DNA of 64,000 nucleotides from P36-A1 sp049478495. Its GTDB lineage: Bacteria > Bacillota_I > Bacilli_A > JAJDGJ01. Position numbers and translations under genes: made by a program. The notes below the pieces were generated by a model, which did not search any database, had not been told where the DNA came from, and saw only the letters and a program-made list of their open reading frames with translations. The stretch lies in contig NZ_CP168083.1 of NCBI RefSeq assembly GCF_049478495.1, positions 1,178,001 through 1,242,000 on the forward strand, given 5' to 3'. Shown one piece after another: positions 1 to 8,181 of the stretch (within the stretch, counting starts at the first letter, position 1; the number at the start of each line of letters is the position of its first letter).

Positions 1-2
1 AA

Positions 3-134
3 AAAATACTTGATTTTGCAACATTTTTAATTCCTAATATGAATGATAAAATTATAACCTTAAGTGTTTATGATGAAAAGAATGCTGGTTCTGATAATAG
101 TAAATATAAAACAATAGTATATAAAATTAAATAA
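3..134 (+). CDS. C-terminal fragment of an unidentified gene (partial at window edge)
   Basis: The frame starting at base 3 is open for 43 codons and ends at TAA 132-134. The peptide has alternating hydrophobic stretches ending in YKTIVYKIK, like the last beta-strands of an extracellular or binding domain, but it is too short to assign. A strong bidirectional terminator follows immediately, which supports this being a real gene end. The start lies outside the window. Confidence 0.55.
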   Translation, partial: KILDFATFLIPNMNDKIITLSVYDEKNAGSDNSKYKTIVYKIK

Positions 135-141
135 AATAGAC

Positions 142-175
142 AAACCGCAAACCTTAGTTATATAGTTTGCGGTTT
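142..175. terminator. Bidirectional rho-independent terminator
   Basis: Perfect 11-bp stem AAACCGCAAAC / GTTTGCGGTTT with a 12-nt loop, flanked by A- and T-rich tracts. It lies between two converging genes (partial gene on plus, acetyltransferase on minus) and can serve both. Confidence 0.85.
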
Positions 176-182
176 ATTTATT

Positions 183-860
183 TTATTTAATAGGTAATAT
201 ATAATCTGCTAATCTAGAAATTATTGTAGCATTTTTTTTAGATATTTTTATTTCATAGCACCAGTTATTAATTACATTTCTATTCTTTTTAATTGTTGTA
301 TTAGCGATTTCTTTAAAGCCATTTTTTTCATAAAAGTATCTATTTTTTGGTGTGTTAGTAGTAAGATTTAAAATATTACCATTGTGTTTTATAATATAAG
401 GTATAATAGCTCTTTCCATCATTTTACTACCTATTCCCTCTTGTTGCATTTTTGAAGAAACTGCATATAACTCTAAAAACCAAAATAAAGGATTTTCTGG
501 TTCAAATGATTTTTCTATCTTTTTTGAGACTGATAAAAGATTAAAGACGGTTTTGATACCATACTTTTTAATATAGGAAAAACCTCCTGCCTTTAGATAA
601 TCAATAAGTTTTAAGTTTGTCTTATCTCCTTGTCTTAAAAAAGATGCAGCAATTACTTCATTATTATAAATACCTACTAAACAAGTTTGTTTTTTATAAA
701 AAACTTTTGTTTGAATTAAAAATAAGTCATAAAATGCATTCTTATTGTTTTTATGTTTATTCAAAAAAGTGTTAAACAAAACATCTTCATAAAATGCATT
801 ACTAAATAATGTAGCAACTTGTTCTATTTCTTCTTTCTTTATCTTTCTATATTTAATCAT
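183..860 (-). CDS. GNAT family N-acetyltransferase
   Basis: 225 residues. Probable cytoplasmic acetyl-CoA-dependent acetyltransferase. The C-terminal half carries the GNAT core: the ELYAVSSKMQQEGIGSKMM segment (about residues 129-147) matches the beta4-R/Q-x-x-G-x-G/A acetyl-CoA loop, here as QQEGIG, and the later LTTNTPKNRYFYEKNGFKEI segment matches the usual C-terminal Y-x-x-x-GF motif. The start ATG at 860 has GAAGG 6-7 bases upstream. It is monocistronic and ends at a shared terminator. The substrate cannot be read from sequence. Confidence 0.85.
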   Translation of the reverse strand: MIKYRKIKKEEIEQVATLFSNAFYEDVLFNTFLNKHKNNKNAFYDLFLIQTKVFYKKQTCLVGIYNNEVIAASFLRQGDKTNLKLIDYLKAGGFSYIKKYGIKTVFNLLSVSKKIEKSFEPENPLFWFLELYAVSSKMQQEGIGSKMMERAIIPYIIKHNGNILNLTTNTPKNRYFYEKNGFKEIANTTIKKNRNVINNWCYEIKISKKNATIISRLADYILPIK

Positions 861-1474
861 ATTTTTACCTTCAATCTTTTAATGTTAGTGCTATTACAAT
901 AACATATATATAAATGATAAATCATTTTATTGATAATAATTGTGCATTACAGATTTAGAACAAAATAGTACTTATTGAAATCTAAGTTAATATAACTCTA
1001 AAATTTGAACACTAATAGCTATTAAATAGTTATCAAAGCCTCTTTCAATATCTTTTCTAAGACCATCTAAGATACCTGAGAGTAGAAACAACAAAATAGA
1101 TGGTGTTCATTGCTCTATAATTTTTAAATAATCTAGAATTAGGTCTTTTGTGTTGTATATTGAAAAATTAATATTCATCGCTAGCTAACCTGATATACTT
1201 ATTTAGTAAATTTCATCCATATTAGATTATTCTCATTGTTTATTTTACTTTCTTTTTTTATTGAGTTCTTTTTTAATTATTTAATATCTATTTGACATTT
1301 TTGATGATCTTCTATAAAGACTATTAAAGAATTATTATATATAATTCCTATTAAATGTAATAATTGTTTAATTAATTTTATAAAATTTGTTATAGCATTA
1401 TATATATAAAAAGACTTCTATATTTCTAAATGCTTTAATTTAGTTAGAAATAAGATGTCTTTTAAGTTTATATT
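861..1474. other. Gene-free A+T-rich interval
   Basis: No supported gene in about 614 bases. On the minus strand a 38-codon open stretch (about 995-1110) reads plausibly as a hydrophobic protein tail ending in QILELY, but it follows a TGA, has no convincing start and is probably a decayed remnant. The last 65 bases hold the terminator of the CPBP gene. Confidence 0.5.
1409..1463 (-). terminator. Terminator of the CPBP protease gene
   Basis: Outer arms AAAAGAC / GTCTTTT and inner arms TATTTCTAA / TTAGAAATA form a long hairpin with a T-run in the minus direction, just past the stop at 1475. Confidence 0.75.
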
Positions 1475-2236
1475 TTAAATAAAGATTGTCCAAATTAATT
1501 TTGAGATAATATGAAGACCCATATGTGATACCATGGCATACTGAATACCATATTTTGTGTAGAGCCATCCAAAGACTAGTCCAAATCCACCGTTTAATAC
1601 AAAACATCTTATGATTAGTAATGGTGTTAACTGACCAAAGATATTAATTGTAGCTGGAAGATGACCAGCTGCAAATAATAATGCTGTTATGATGTTAGCT
1701 ATTATGTATACACTCATAGGTATTTCTTCTTTTGTTTTATTTCTATATATTACTTTCCAAATAATATAAACAAATAAAGACATTAAAAATAATCTCATTA
1801 GGATTTCTTCTATTATTCCACCATATAATGCAGAACCTATTAAACTTGCAATTGTTGTATTTGTTTCATATAATGTTGCGACCTTAGGTATAAAAGCTCC
1901 AAAGATCCAGTAGTCTAAGCTGAATAGTATTCCACATATTAAAGTTATAATAAGTGTTTTAGTTAAAGCTTCTTTTTTAAACTTAAGTTTTCTCATTAAG
2001 TTTACTTTAACTGATAAAATATAACCTATAAAGCCACAAACTGAACTAAATATCACTGTTTGTACTGATGCTACTACTATTAGTAATTTATAACTACCTA
2101 TTTGATCAATTATTTGATTTTGTACTTCTTTATCAAAGGTATCAAATGAATATATTCCTACAAATGCACCTGCAACTATCATAACTGGTAAAAACTTTAA
2201 AACAAATATTGCTGCTTGTTTCATTACTTCTTTCAT
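1475..2236 (-). CDS. CPBP family intramembrane metalloprotease
   Basis: 253-residue polytopic membrane protein of the CAAX-prenyl-protease/bacteriocin-processing (CPBP, Abi) family. Motif 1 is EEILMR (about residues 142-147, EExxxR), motif 2 includes GHLPATINIF (about 191-200) and motif 3 includes SHMGLH (about 237-242), supplying the metal ligands and catalytic glutamates. About seven hydrophobic segments are visible. ATG at 2236 has AGGAG 8 bases upstream. It lies 16 bases downstream of an XRE regulator gene and is probably co-transcribed with it. Family members often confer bacteriocin self-immunity or process membrane proteins; the substrate here is unknown. Confidence 0.88.
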   Translation of the reverse strand: MKEVMKQAAIFVLKFLPVMIVAGAFVGIYSFDTFDKEVQNQIIDQIGSYKLLIVVASVQTVIFSSVCGFIGYILSVKVNLMRKLKFKKEALTKTLIITLICGILFSLDYWIFGAFIPKVATLYETNTTIASLIGSALYGGIIEEILMRLFLMSLFVYIIWKVIYRNKTKEEIPMSVYIIANIITALLFAAGHLPATINIFGQLTPLLIIRCFVLNGGFGLVFGWLYTKYGIQYAMVSHMGLHIISKLIWTIFI

Positions 2237-2252
2237 TAATTAACTCCTATTT

Positions 2253-2699
2253 CTATTTTGTTTTCCATACTGTTACTAGGATATCTTTAAGTACTAATAA
2301 TGCATCTAAATCACTGTAGTTATACTGTTTTTTTAGATCATTAAGTAGTATTTTTAATTGCTTAGCATAATATTCACTGTTCACTTGTTGCTTGTATTCT
2401 GAAAGAATTGGATATTTTTTAGACCATGCTTTATTCCAATCTATTTTATTTGTTACTTTATCATTTGTTTCAGTAATTACTTTTTGTATCTCTTGAACAT
2501 CTAGATCAATATCTATTAATTCATCTAAAGATATATGATATATACTAGCTAATTTTTTTGCTTGTCTAATATCTGGTATTGTTTCTTCTAATTCCCATTT
2601 TGAGATAGTTTGTCTACTAACTCCTAATTTTTCTGCAACTTCTTCTTGTGATAATGCACTTTTCTTTCTTGCTTTTATTAAATTATTTCCAAGTCTCAT
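2253..2699 (-). CDS. XRE-family transcriptional regulator
   Basis: 148 residues. Residues 1-62 are a classic HTH_3 domain: LIKARKKSALSQEEVAEKLG then VSRQTISKWELEETIPD as recognition helix and turn. The C-terminal half is charged and helical with a hydrophobic tail and is not assigned. ATG at 2699 has AAGGAG upstream. It is the first gene of a two-gene operon with the CPBP protease 16 bases downstream, a common pairing in which the regulator controls its own operon. Confidence 0.88.
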   Translation of the reverse strand: MRLGNNLIKARKKSALSQEEVAEKLGVSRQTISKWELEETIPDIRQAKKLASIYHISLDELIDIDLDVQEIQKVITETNDKVTNKIDWNKAWSKKYPILSEYKQQVNSEYYAKQLKILLNDLKKQYNYSDLDALLVLKDILVTVWKTK

Positions 2700-2866
2700 T
2701 AGTATAATCTCCTTATATATTTTATGTAATAATTATAACTTTTATTAAGCTACTATTCTAGCAACTCAAATAGGAAGTTATGTTAAGTATAAGGGCATTC
2801 TGATTGTTTTTTTCTAATCGTAATTTTTTACTACTATATACTATTTTAGCATTATTTTAGCATGAT

Positions 2867-3346
2867 TTATACATTATTTTTTATATACTCTTCTATTTCT
2901 TGTGTAAGATCAACTGCGCTATCAATTATATTTTTTGTCATTAGCTCTTTGTTATTAAAATTTATATTATTTTCTAAAACTACTTCTAAAACTGAATATT
3001 TAGGAATATTTGTTACATTTTTATTCCATTTTGTATCTTTAAGAATATTCCAATATTCTTGATGTAGCACTTCATTTCTTGCCATTAACCACAATTCAAT
3101 TTGCATTTCTTTATGATTTAAAACAATTCCAAATCTAAGTCCTTTATTTCTTAAATAGTCATTATAAAAAGCAAAATAAGTATAATCTAAGTAACCAAAA
3201 GAAATATTTCCTGTTTTATATTTTGTACAAAAATCAGCTTTTAATAAAGCAATATATTTAGTTAATGCTTTATATGCATCTTGAATATAACCTTCTTTTA
3301 GATAATCTTTGTATATTTTAATACTTTTATTAATATCTTTTTCCAT
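2867..3346 (-). CDS. Conserved hypothetical protein (DUF7000-like)
   Basis: 159 residues, no signal peptide or membrane segment. The layout (helical IKIYKDYLKEGYIQDAYKALTK start, central GNISFGYLDYTYFAF, then a beta-rich FGIVLNHKEMQIELWLM stretch) resembles, from memory, the DUF7000 family of small cytosolic proteins; I cannot verify that. TATAGGAGATAAACAATG gives a good start at 3346. Function unknown. Confidence 0.7.
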   Translation of the reverse strand: MEKDINKSIKIYKDYLKEGYIQDAYKALTKYIALLKADFCTKYKTGNISFGYLDYTYFAFYNDYLRNKGLRFGIVLNHKEMQIELWLMARNEVLHQEYWNILKDTKWNKNVTNIPKYSVLEVVLENNINFNNKELMTKNIIDSAVDLTQEIEEYIKNNV

Positions 3347-3426
3347 TGTTTATCTCCTATATATATTTTCTATTATAATAGCATATTAGTAAATTATAAT
3401 ATAGAAATGTTATATTCATTATTAAG

Positions 3427-3681
3427 TTAAAGATACTTATATGTAAAAGAAAATTCTTTATTTTGTAAATATAATTTAGATCGTACATACTTTTCATATG
3501 TTTTCTAATAGTAGTTTTCAATATTATTAAAACTGTAAATAGTATCAATAGCAAATTCATTATTAGACAAATCATTAAGTTCTTTCAATACAGAATGATT
3601 GCTAAGAATATCCTTAAATATAATTTGATAAAGTTCTACTTCTTAATCAGACATGTCAAAATCTAATAAAATATCATCTAG
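3427..3681 (-). pseudogene. Decayed hypothetical gene with two in-frame stops
   Basis: One minus-strand frame reads as a coherent acidic helical protein from LDDILLDFDMSD through EVELYQIIFKDILSNH and NEFAIDTIYSFNNIENYY to a tail ending SFTYKYL, interrupted by TAA after MSD and TAG after NYY. The continuity of sensible protein sequence across both stops argues for a recently inactivated gene. A very hydrophobic open frame in another register over the same bases (3357-3575) is best read as its shadow. Family unknown. Confidence 0.55.
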
Positions 3682-3705
3682 TTAATTATAATATTTTATG
3701 CAACA

Positions 3706-3736
3706 AAAAAGTATTAGCATATCACTAATACTTTTT
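3706..3736 (-). terminator. Terminator after the 131-aa gene
   Basis: Perfect 12-bp stem AAAAAGTATTAG / CTAATACTTTTT with a 7-nt loop, 18 bases past the stop at 3754. Confidence 0.85.
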
Positions 3737-3753
3737 ATATTATTGAAAGTTTT

Positions 3754-4149
3754 CTATAATCCTTTCCAACCTTTTTTAGCAAGACTAATTACTTCTGAAT
3801 CATTAATTTTATACTTCTTATTATTCTTACTTCTTTTTGAATAAACATCTAAAATTTTATTTGTTATTTCACTCATATCTTCTTTATTAATAACTTCTCT
3901 TAAATAAACTATTAATGCTGGATTTTTCAAATACAAACCAGTATAATTTTCTTCATGTTTTGTTTTAAGAAAATTAATTATATGAAACTTTTGACTTGCT
4001 TTAGCTAACCCACCTGCCTCAATTATCCATAATCTATTATCATACTTAAAATGACTTCCTTCTTCTACATCAAATATTTTTTTAGAATTAATTGTATCTG
4101 CTGGCATTTCATCATTTTCTATTATTTTAATCAAATCACTTATTATCAT
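3754..4149 (-). CDS. Hypothetical protein
   Basis: 131 residues from the ATG at 4149, preferred over an ATG two codons upstream because AGAGG lies 7 bases before it and only 1 base before the other. Soluble, mixed alpha/beta, lysine-rich near the C-terminus (SKRSKNNKKYK). I do not recognise the family. The region FDVEEGSHFKYDNRLWIIEAGG looks like the start of a compact beta domain. It has its own terminator and no obvious partner. Confidence 0.6.
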   Translation of the reverse strand: MIISDLIKIIENDEMPADTINSKKIFDVEEGSHFKYDNRLWIIEAGGLAKASQKFHIINFLKTKHEENYTGLYLKNPALIVYLREVINKEDMSEITNKILDVYSKRSKNNKKYKINDSEVISLAKKGWKGL

Positions 4150-4305
4150 ATTCATTCCTCTTTCTATGTTTATAATTTTTACTAATTTAAAGAATATTCT
4201 ATTACTATCATAAAGAATAATACATATTCATTATAAATGTATTATTTGTAAATTCTATAACAGGTTGTTACTTTTATATTAACAAATACAATTTTATATA
4301 ATACT

Positions 4306-4524
4306 TTATTTTCTCTTTTTGTAATGCACCCCAAAAGTTAGACTTTTAAAGAAGCGAGAATATTCGCTTGTAGCTGAAGGGTTCATGCAAATGGCAACTA
4401 ATGGATTCTTTCCTAATTTACCTAGAGCAAAACGATATGGTTGATACTCTTCTGGTAATATGAAATTTGGTTCAGAACCATTAGGGTAATTAACTGTCCT
4501 TTGAGTTACTTTATTTTCACCCAT
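4306..4524 (-). pseudogene. Truncated DUF1643-family gene (copy 1)
   Basis: 72 residues remain. Residues 15-50 match the start of a DUF1643 domain: a YRFALGKLGKNPLVAICMNPSA segment with the conserved N-P-S after a hydrophobic strand. The domain normally continues for over 100 residues, but here the frame runs into the IS-end-like sequence at about 4321-4350 and stops. The start has GGAG about 15 bases upstream. The same truncation occurs in the second repeat copy, so truncation preceded duplication. Confidence 0.65.
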
Positions 4525-5063
4525 TGTTTATTATTTCTCCTGTGTTGTATTGCACTAAATTTTTTCGTATTCTTCTGCATCACTTCCATTGTTTCCTAAA
4601 TGCCTTACGCCACTTATTGTTCCGTTATCAACATTATCAAAGAGCCATCTTCCTAATAAAGCAGGAGGGGTATCAATCAATTCTCGAAGCTTAAATCTTT
4701 CTCCACTCTTCAGTTTATTTATTTTAATTACCATTTCTTTGTAAAGCTCGGCATAAGTACTCTTCCCCTGTAAAGAACGATGTTTGCAAAGCTCTGAAAT
4801 ATTGGGGAAACCATTCGCTTTGACTTCTTTCTCAAGCATTAGCTTTTCTGAATCACTTACTGTAAACTGCACTCTATATCCCATTATATTCCTCCTTTAG
4901 GTTTTTGTTCACATTTCTGTTCACAAGTCTATTATACACCTTTTTTTTAGAATTACAATAGTAAGTTATTCTAAAGTACAAACAACCCTCTCTCATCATA
5001 AACAGATGCAGAATTCACATTCCCATTTCGTATTGCTCTATCTAGAGACATGATCGTAGCAAT
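4321..5063. repeat. Direct repeat, copy 1 (~743 bp)
   Basis: Near-identical by eye to 11306-12047 and in the same orientation. Both begin GTAATGCACCCC and both lose similarity just after GATCGTAGCAAT. Each contains a truncated DUF1643 gene, an intact DUF1413-like gene and the last ~35 codons of a terminase large-subunit gene. The first ~30 bases, with CACCCCAAAAGTTAGAC, resemble the terminal inverted repeat of IS3/IS150-group elements. The copies differ by scattered substitutions and a 1-base length difference. Confidence 0.85.
4555..4884 (-). CDS. DUF1413-like small protein (copy 1)
   Basis: 109 residues. The N-terminal half (FTVSDSEKLMLEKEVKANGF then NISELCKHRSLQGK) resembles ribbon-helix-helix antitoxin or MobC-type proteins; the C-terminal half has FKLRELIDTPPALLGRWLF, NGTISGV and HLGNNGSDAEEYEKI, which I associate with DUF1413. 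AAAGGAGG precedes the ATG. Likely a small DNA-associated accessory protein of a mobile element. An almost identical copy lies at 11539-11868. Confidence 0.7.
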   Translation of the reverse strand: MGYRVQFTVSDSEKLMLEKEVKANGFPNISELCKHRSLQGKSTYAELYKEMVIKINKLKSGERFKLRELIDTPPALLGRWLFDNVDNGTISGVRHLGNNGSDAEEYEKI

Positions 5064-5300
5064 AGCTCCATCAATCTTCTCAGTTGATTTTTCCTTTTCA
5101 GCTTTGATATTTCCAGCAGGACCAGTCCGAATAAAGATGTTATCCATGTTCCAATTAAGAACTGGATGACCACCAAATATAGCAATAGAAGATGGAACAT
5201 TTCCAGTTTCTATTACAAGATTATTGTTTTTTGCACAACCACTCAAAACACATATAAAAAATATAAATAAACAAATTGCTACAAATTTTCTATTTGACAT
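4971..5300 (-). pseudogene. Chimera: lipoprotein N-terminus fused to phage terminase large-subunit C-terminus
   Basis: One open frame of 109 codons from the ATG at 5300. Residues 1-22 are a lipoprotein signal with lipobox VLSGC, followed by about 45 residues of unassigned secreted sequence. From about residue 70 the sequence becomes KIDGAIATIMSLDRAI ... SVYDERGLFVL, the typical last ~35 residues of a phage large terminase. Those two parts cannot belong to one natural protein, so this is a recombination junction inside mobile-element debris. A secreted chimera could still be made. A longer start at 5312 is possible. Confidence 0.65.
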
Positions 5301-5466
5301 AAACATACCCATCTTTCCAATTAGTCACTAATTTATATTTTGTAGGACAGTCAAATTTAAGCTCTTTTCTAGGCTGAATAGTTCTAGCATTTACATTTGA
5401 TTTCATACCAAATATGATAAAAATAAATGTAAATATAATACATAAACTTATTATTTTCTTTTTCAT
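5290..5466 (-). CDS. Small secreted peptide
   Basis: 58 codons. MKKKIISLCIIFTFIFIIF is a strong signal peptide; cleavage near NVNA would leave about 32 residues containing one Cys (FDCPTKYK) and ending GYVYVK. ATG at 5466 has AGGAA about 8 bases upstream. It overlaps the start of the following lipoprotein frame by 11 bases, suggesting translational coupling. Family unknown; it could be a peptide pheromone, bacteriocin precursor or the trimmed end of a larger secreted protein. Confidence 0.5.
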   Translation of the reverse strand: MKKKIISLCIIFTFIFIIFGMKSNVNARTIQPRKELKFDCPTKYKLVTNWKDGYVYVK

Positions 5467-5541
5467 ATTTCTTCATTCCTTTTTCTAAATTTTAATTGAA
5501 TATTTTTTTTGAGTGCAAAACTGCTATTTTCTTTAACAAAA

Positions 5542-5688
5542 TTATATAACAATCAATGTAAAATTAAAAGATGGATTGTTTAATTTATCAGTTTTAATGT
5601 TTAATTTAATCATGCCTTTCTTATAAACTTTAGAGAATAAAGCTAAATCTTCTACTGATTCTATACTTTGAAATACTATATCTGTCAT
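5542..5688 (-). CDS. Short hypothetical protein (48 aa)
   Basis: The ATG at 5688 has AGGTGAT 5-7 bases upstream (GAGGTGATTATAATG), a better start than the upstream ATG at 5736. The peptide starts MTDIVFQSIESVEDLALFS and contains KVYKKGMIKLNIKTDKL, a plausible small soluble domain or N-terminal remnant. No family recognised. Confidence 0.4.
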   Translation of the reverse strand: MTDIVFQSIESVEDLALFSKVYKKGMIKLNIKTDKLNNPSFNFTLIVI

Positions 5689-5718
5689 TATAATCACCTC
5701 AAAATGATTATAACAAAA

Positions 5719-5774
5719 AAGAATACTCGTATGCATAACTGCAGAAAGTTACATTCACACTTTTGAGTATTCTT
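5719..5774 (-). terminator. Terminator after the EFR1 gene
   Basis: Arms AAGAATACTC / GAGTATTCTT are perfectly complementary around a long (~36 nt) loop, with A- and T-tracts outside. It follows the stop at 5843 by about 70 bases. Confidence 0.5.
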
Positions 5775-5842
5775 ATTTAACCATTTATATTCTGCTATCA
5801 TCAAGCGCAGAGTGCCGTAGTGATATCTTTATTTTGATCATT

Positions 5843-6610
5843 TTAAATCTTCGTGTTTGGGTTGACATATTGCCCATGCTTTTGGGTCTTCTTTCCATAT
5901 TGAATAGAAAATTTAGGGCAACGATGAAGACATCCAAGGCAAAGATTGCATTTGTCTTTTACCCATATTGGTCTATTTTCTTGCATATGAATTGCTTTTG
6001 AAGGGCATTTCTTAGCACAAAGTCCGCATCCGATACAGTTTTCAAGTACAGTGAATTTTTCAGTTTTTCTTTGTCGTTCATACGTTGGATAAAATAATTT
6101 CACCGCAAGTGATGGCATTTTACTATCCTGAAAATCTCCACAAAGATTTTGAGCAACTTTTGTAGCAACCTTTTCAGTCTGTACCCTTGATATTTCAAGA
6201 GTGCGTTTTACTGCATCTTTATCTGATAAATCATACATTGGAGTCCACGTATCTGGTGTTTTAACGCTAAAATATCCATCAAGTGCAAACCCTCTTTCTT
6301 TCAGATGATCATTCAACATACGTCCAACTTGTCCAGTAGTCGTATCATAAGTAGCTATACTATAGCAATAGTGTGAGCCCGAATCGGATGTGTTCAGCTT
6401 CAACTTCTTGATAAATTCACGTACAATCAACGGCAGTCCCCAAAAATAAGTAGGCGTTACAAAACCTAGCAACTCATCATTTTTTAGATCAAACTCTAAT
6501 TTATCATTATTGACACACTCTGTGATAGAAAAAATATTATCATTTGTTGCAATGACTATTTTTTCAGCCACATATTTACAGTTTTCTGTTGCCGAAAAAT
6601 AAAAAATCAT
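5843..6610 (-). CDS. EFR1-type flavodoxin-ferredoxin electron carrier
   Basis: 255 residues. Residues 1-150 are a flavodoxin-like FMN domain starting MIFYFSATENCKYVAEKI, the S-x-T-x-N phosphate loop; the C-terminus carries two 4Fe-4S motifs, CxxCxxCxxxCP at Cys192-195-198-202 and Cys221-224-227-231. This is the EFR1 architecture of cytosolic electron carriers. AAAGGAG precedes the ATG by 10 bases. A dead SDR gene lies upstream and a divergent TetR gene beyond it, so the set was probably a TetR-controlled redox operon. Its G+C content is visibly above that of the core genes. Confidence 0.9.
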   Translation of the reverse strand: MIFYFSATENCKYVAEKIVIATNDNIFSITECVNNDKLEFDLKNDELLGFVTPTYFWGLPLIVREFIKKLKLNTSDSGSHYCYSIATYDTTTGQVGRMLNDHLKERGFALDGYFSVKTPDTWTPMYDLSDKDAVKRTLEISRVQTEKVATKVAQNLCGDFQDSKMPSLAVKLFYPTYERQRKTEKFTVLENCIGCGLCAKKCPSKAIHMQENRPIWVKDKCNLCLGCLHRCPKFSIQYGKKTQKHGQYVNPNTKI

Positions 6611-6654
6611 ATTAATCTACTCCTTTCTTTTACCCAACGATTGGGTATTATACT

Positions 6655-7407
6655 TTAGAAAACTTCATCAAAATTTCGTGAGGAATGGTTTTTTGCAAAC
6701 AACCTATAACTCTTATAAAATAAAAGTGGTGTATAAACCCCTCTTTTTCTTTGTGATAGGCGTAAAGTTTTCCTTGCCACTTTTTCAACGTTAAGAAAAG
6801 GTAACATGTTTACGAAGCTCTTATGTTCTGAAGGGCTTGTAGGAGAAGAAAACATCTCTATCTGCATATTCCCAGGACAAAGTGCTAGACCATTGATTCC
6901 CTCTTTTTTTAACTCTTCAAAAAGACCTTTTTTAAAATTGAATGTGTACGCCTTTGTTGAGCTATAAACAATTATATTGAGTAAGGAACAAAGCTAGCAA
7001 CAGAGCACAGTTGATAATCATACTTTCTGATTTCATATAATGAGTGCCATATAAGTCAAAATTATTGGCACTTTAGAATTTAATGAAAACACCATTTTCT
7101 GCCTTTTAAGATCTACCTTTTTGAATTCTCCACTTCTAACAATGCCTGCATTGATAATTAGTAATTTAATGTTTGACTTTTCATGAACCAATATTTCTTT
7201 AAAGTTGTTCAGAATTTCATCATCCGATAAATCAAAGGGTAGTAACTTAAAACTAATACTTTGACTATCCTCAGCGATTTTCTCTAGCATTTCTTTTCAG
7301 CAGGCAATCAGCCATATCTCATTAATTTCTGGCATCTTGCCTATTATTGTTTTAACAAATTCTTTTCCAAGACAAGATGTTGTTCTGGTTGTAATAGCAA
7401 CTTTCAT
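6655..7407 (-). pseudogene. Inactivated short-chain dehydrogenase/reductase (SDR)
   Basis: The ATG at 7407 begins MKVAITTRTTSCLGKEFV, an SDR nucleotide-binding start; the NAG motif follows in LLIINAGIVRSGEF (about 7130) and the YxxxK catalytic motif is visible as YSSTK at about 6955 in another frame; the C-terminal segment is open at 6655-6867. A stop before MLEKIAEDSQ and at least two frame changes separate these blocks. All SDR landmarks appear in order, so this is one full-length gene broken recently, positioned to share the divergent promoter region with the intact TetR gene. Confidence 0.8.
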
Positions 7408-7454
7408 AATATATCTTCTATTCTTATATCCTTGTTTTGTAGAATTTACATATG

Positions 7455-7489
7455 TAAGGATTTTGACACTTACAAAATGCTTATCCTTA
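7455..7489. promoter_or_regulatory. Possible TetR operator dyad
   Basis: TAAGGAT (7455-7461) and its exact inverse ATCCTTA (7483-7489) lie in the divergent interval between the SDR remnant and tetR, with CTTAC/GTAAG sub-repeats between them. Placement fits a self-regulating TetR operator; binding is inferred. Confidence 0.4.
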
Positions 7490-7584
7490 AGATAAAGTGA
7501 ATATCAAGAAGAGTCAAGTGATAAAACTGCGGATTTGTCTAAATTTGGACAGAACTTTGAATCTGCAAAAAAAGGAGTAGTATT

Positions 7585-8181
7585 ATGAAATATGATTTAT
7601 CAAAGAAGCCAACAAAAGGAGCTATGCGAACACTAGATGCACTATCTTGCGCAATGTTTACTTTGCTATCAAAAAAAGGCTTTGAGGACATAACAGTAAA
7701 TGAGATATGCGATATGACAAGCTATCCAAGAGCCACCTTTTATAATTATTTTGATGACAAATTCGATTTACTGAATTATTGTTGGCATATTTTGGATCAA
7801 CAGATTCATCTTGAAGAATATGAAAAAATGGATCCTAGAGAAAGTCTCTACATATATTTTGACCGTATATATGATGTGGTTGAAAGTAGTAATGAAATTA
7901 TTAAAAAGATTTTAAGTAACAACACGGAATCGGGATATATGTTTAATAGTTTCAAGATTTATATGAATGCAAAAGTCAGAGAAACATTTCAAAAATGTTC
8001 TTTAACACCACATTATCAAATTCCAAGCGAAATTGTTTCAGATCATTACAGCAACACCTTGCTCTTAATTTTGGAATGGGTGTTTTGGAAAAAAGAGCAT
8101 TGTGACAAGGAGAGTGCCCACAAGTATTTGAAATATCTGCTTGATGGATTAAGTATACAAACAGACAAAAAAACTAGCTGA
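7585..8181 (+). CDS. TetR/AcrR family transcriptional regulator
   Basis: 198 residues, normal length for the family. The N-terminal HTH runs over residues 14-60: ALSCAMFTLLSKKGFEDITVNEICDMT then YPRATFYNYFDDKFDLL, the typical second and third helices. The C-terminal ligand domain is divergent, as usual. AAAAAAGGAG lies 8 bases before the ATG. It is divergent from the SDR/EFR1 genes, its likely targets. After its stop the same frame stays open for about 40 more codons, but the length is already complete. Confidence 0.88.
   Translation: MKYDLSKKPTKGAMRTLDALSCAMFTLLSKKGFEDITVNEICDMTSYPRATFYNYFDDKFDLLNYCWHILDQQIHLEEYEKMDPRESLYIYFDRIYDVVESSNEIIKKILSNNTESGYMFNSFKIYMNAKVRETFQKCSLTPHYQIPSEIVSDHYSNTLLLILEWVFWKKEHCDKESAHKYLKYLLDGLSIQTDKKTS

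Noticed and set aside
995..1110. 38-codon minus-strand stretch reading as a protein tail
   Set aside because: Preceded directly by a stop, no start codon with a ribosome site, and no recognisable family; listed only as possible debris.
3357..3575. 72-codon hydrophobic minus-strand frame
   Set aside because: No ribosome site, composition typical of A+T-rich noise, and it overlaps in another register a better protein-like frame with two stops (the pseudogene at 3427-3681).
7441..7500. TTGACA at 7462 as the tetR promoter
   Set aside because: No acceptable -10 hexamer at 16-18 bp spacing on the plus strand, so I list only the dyad.
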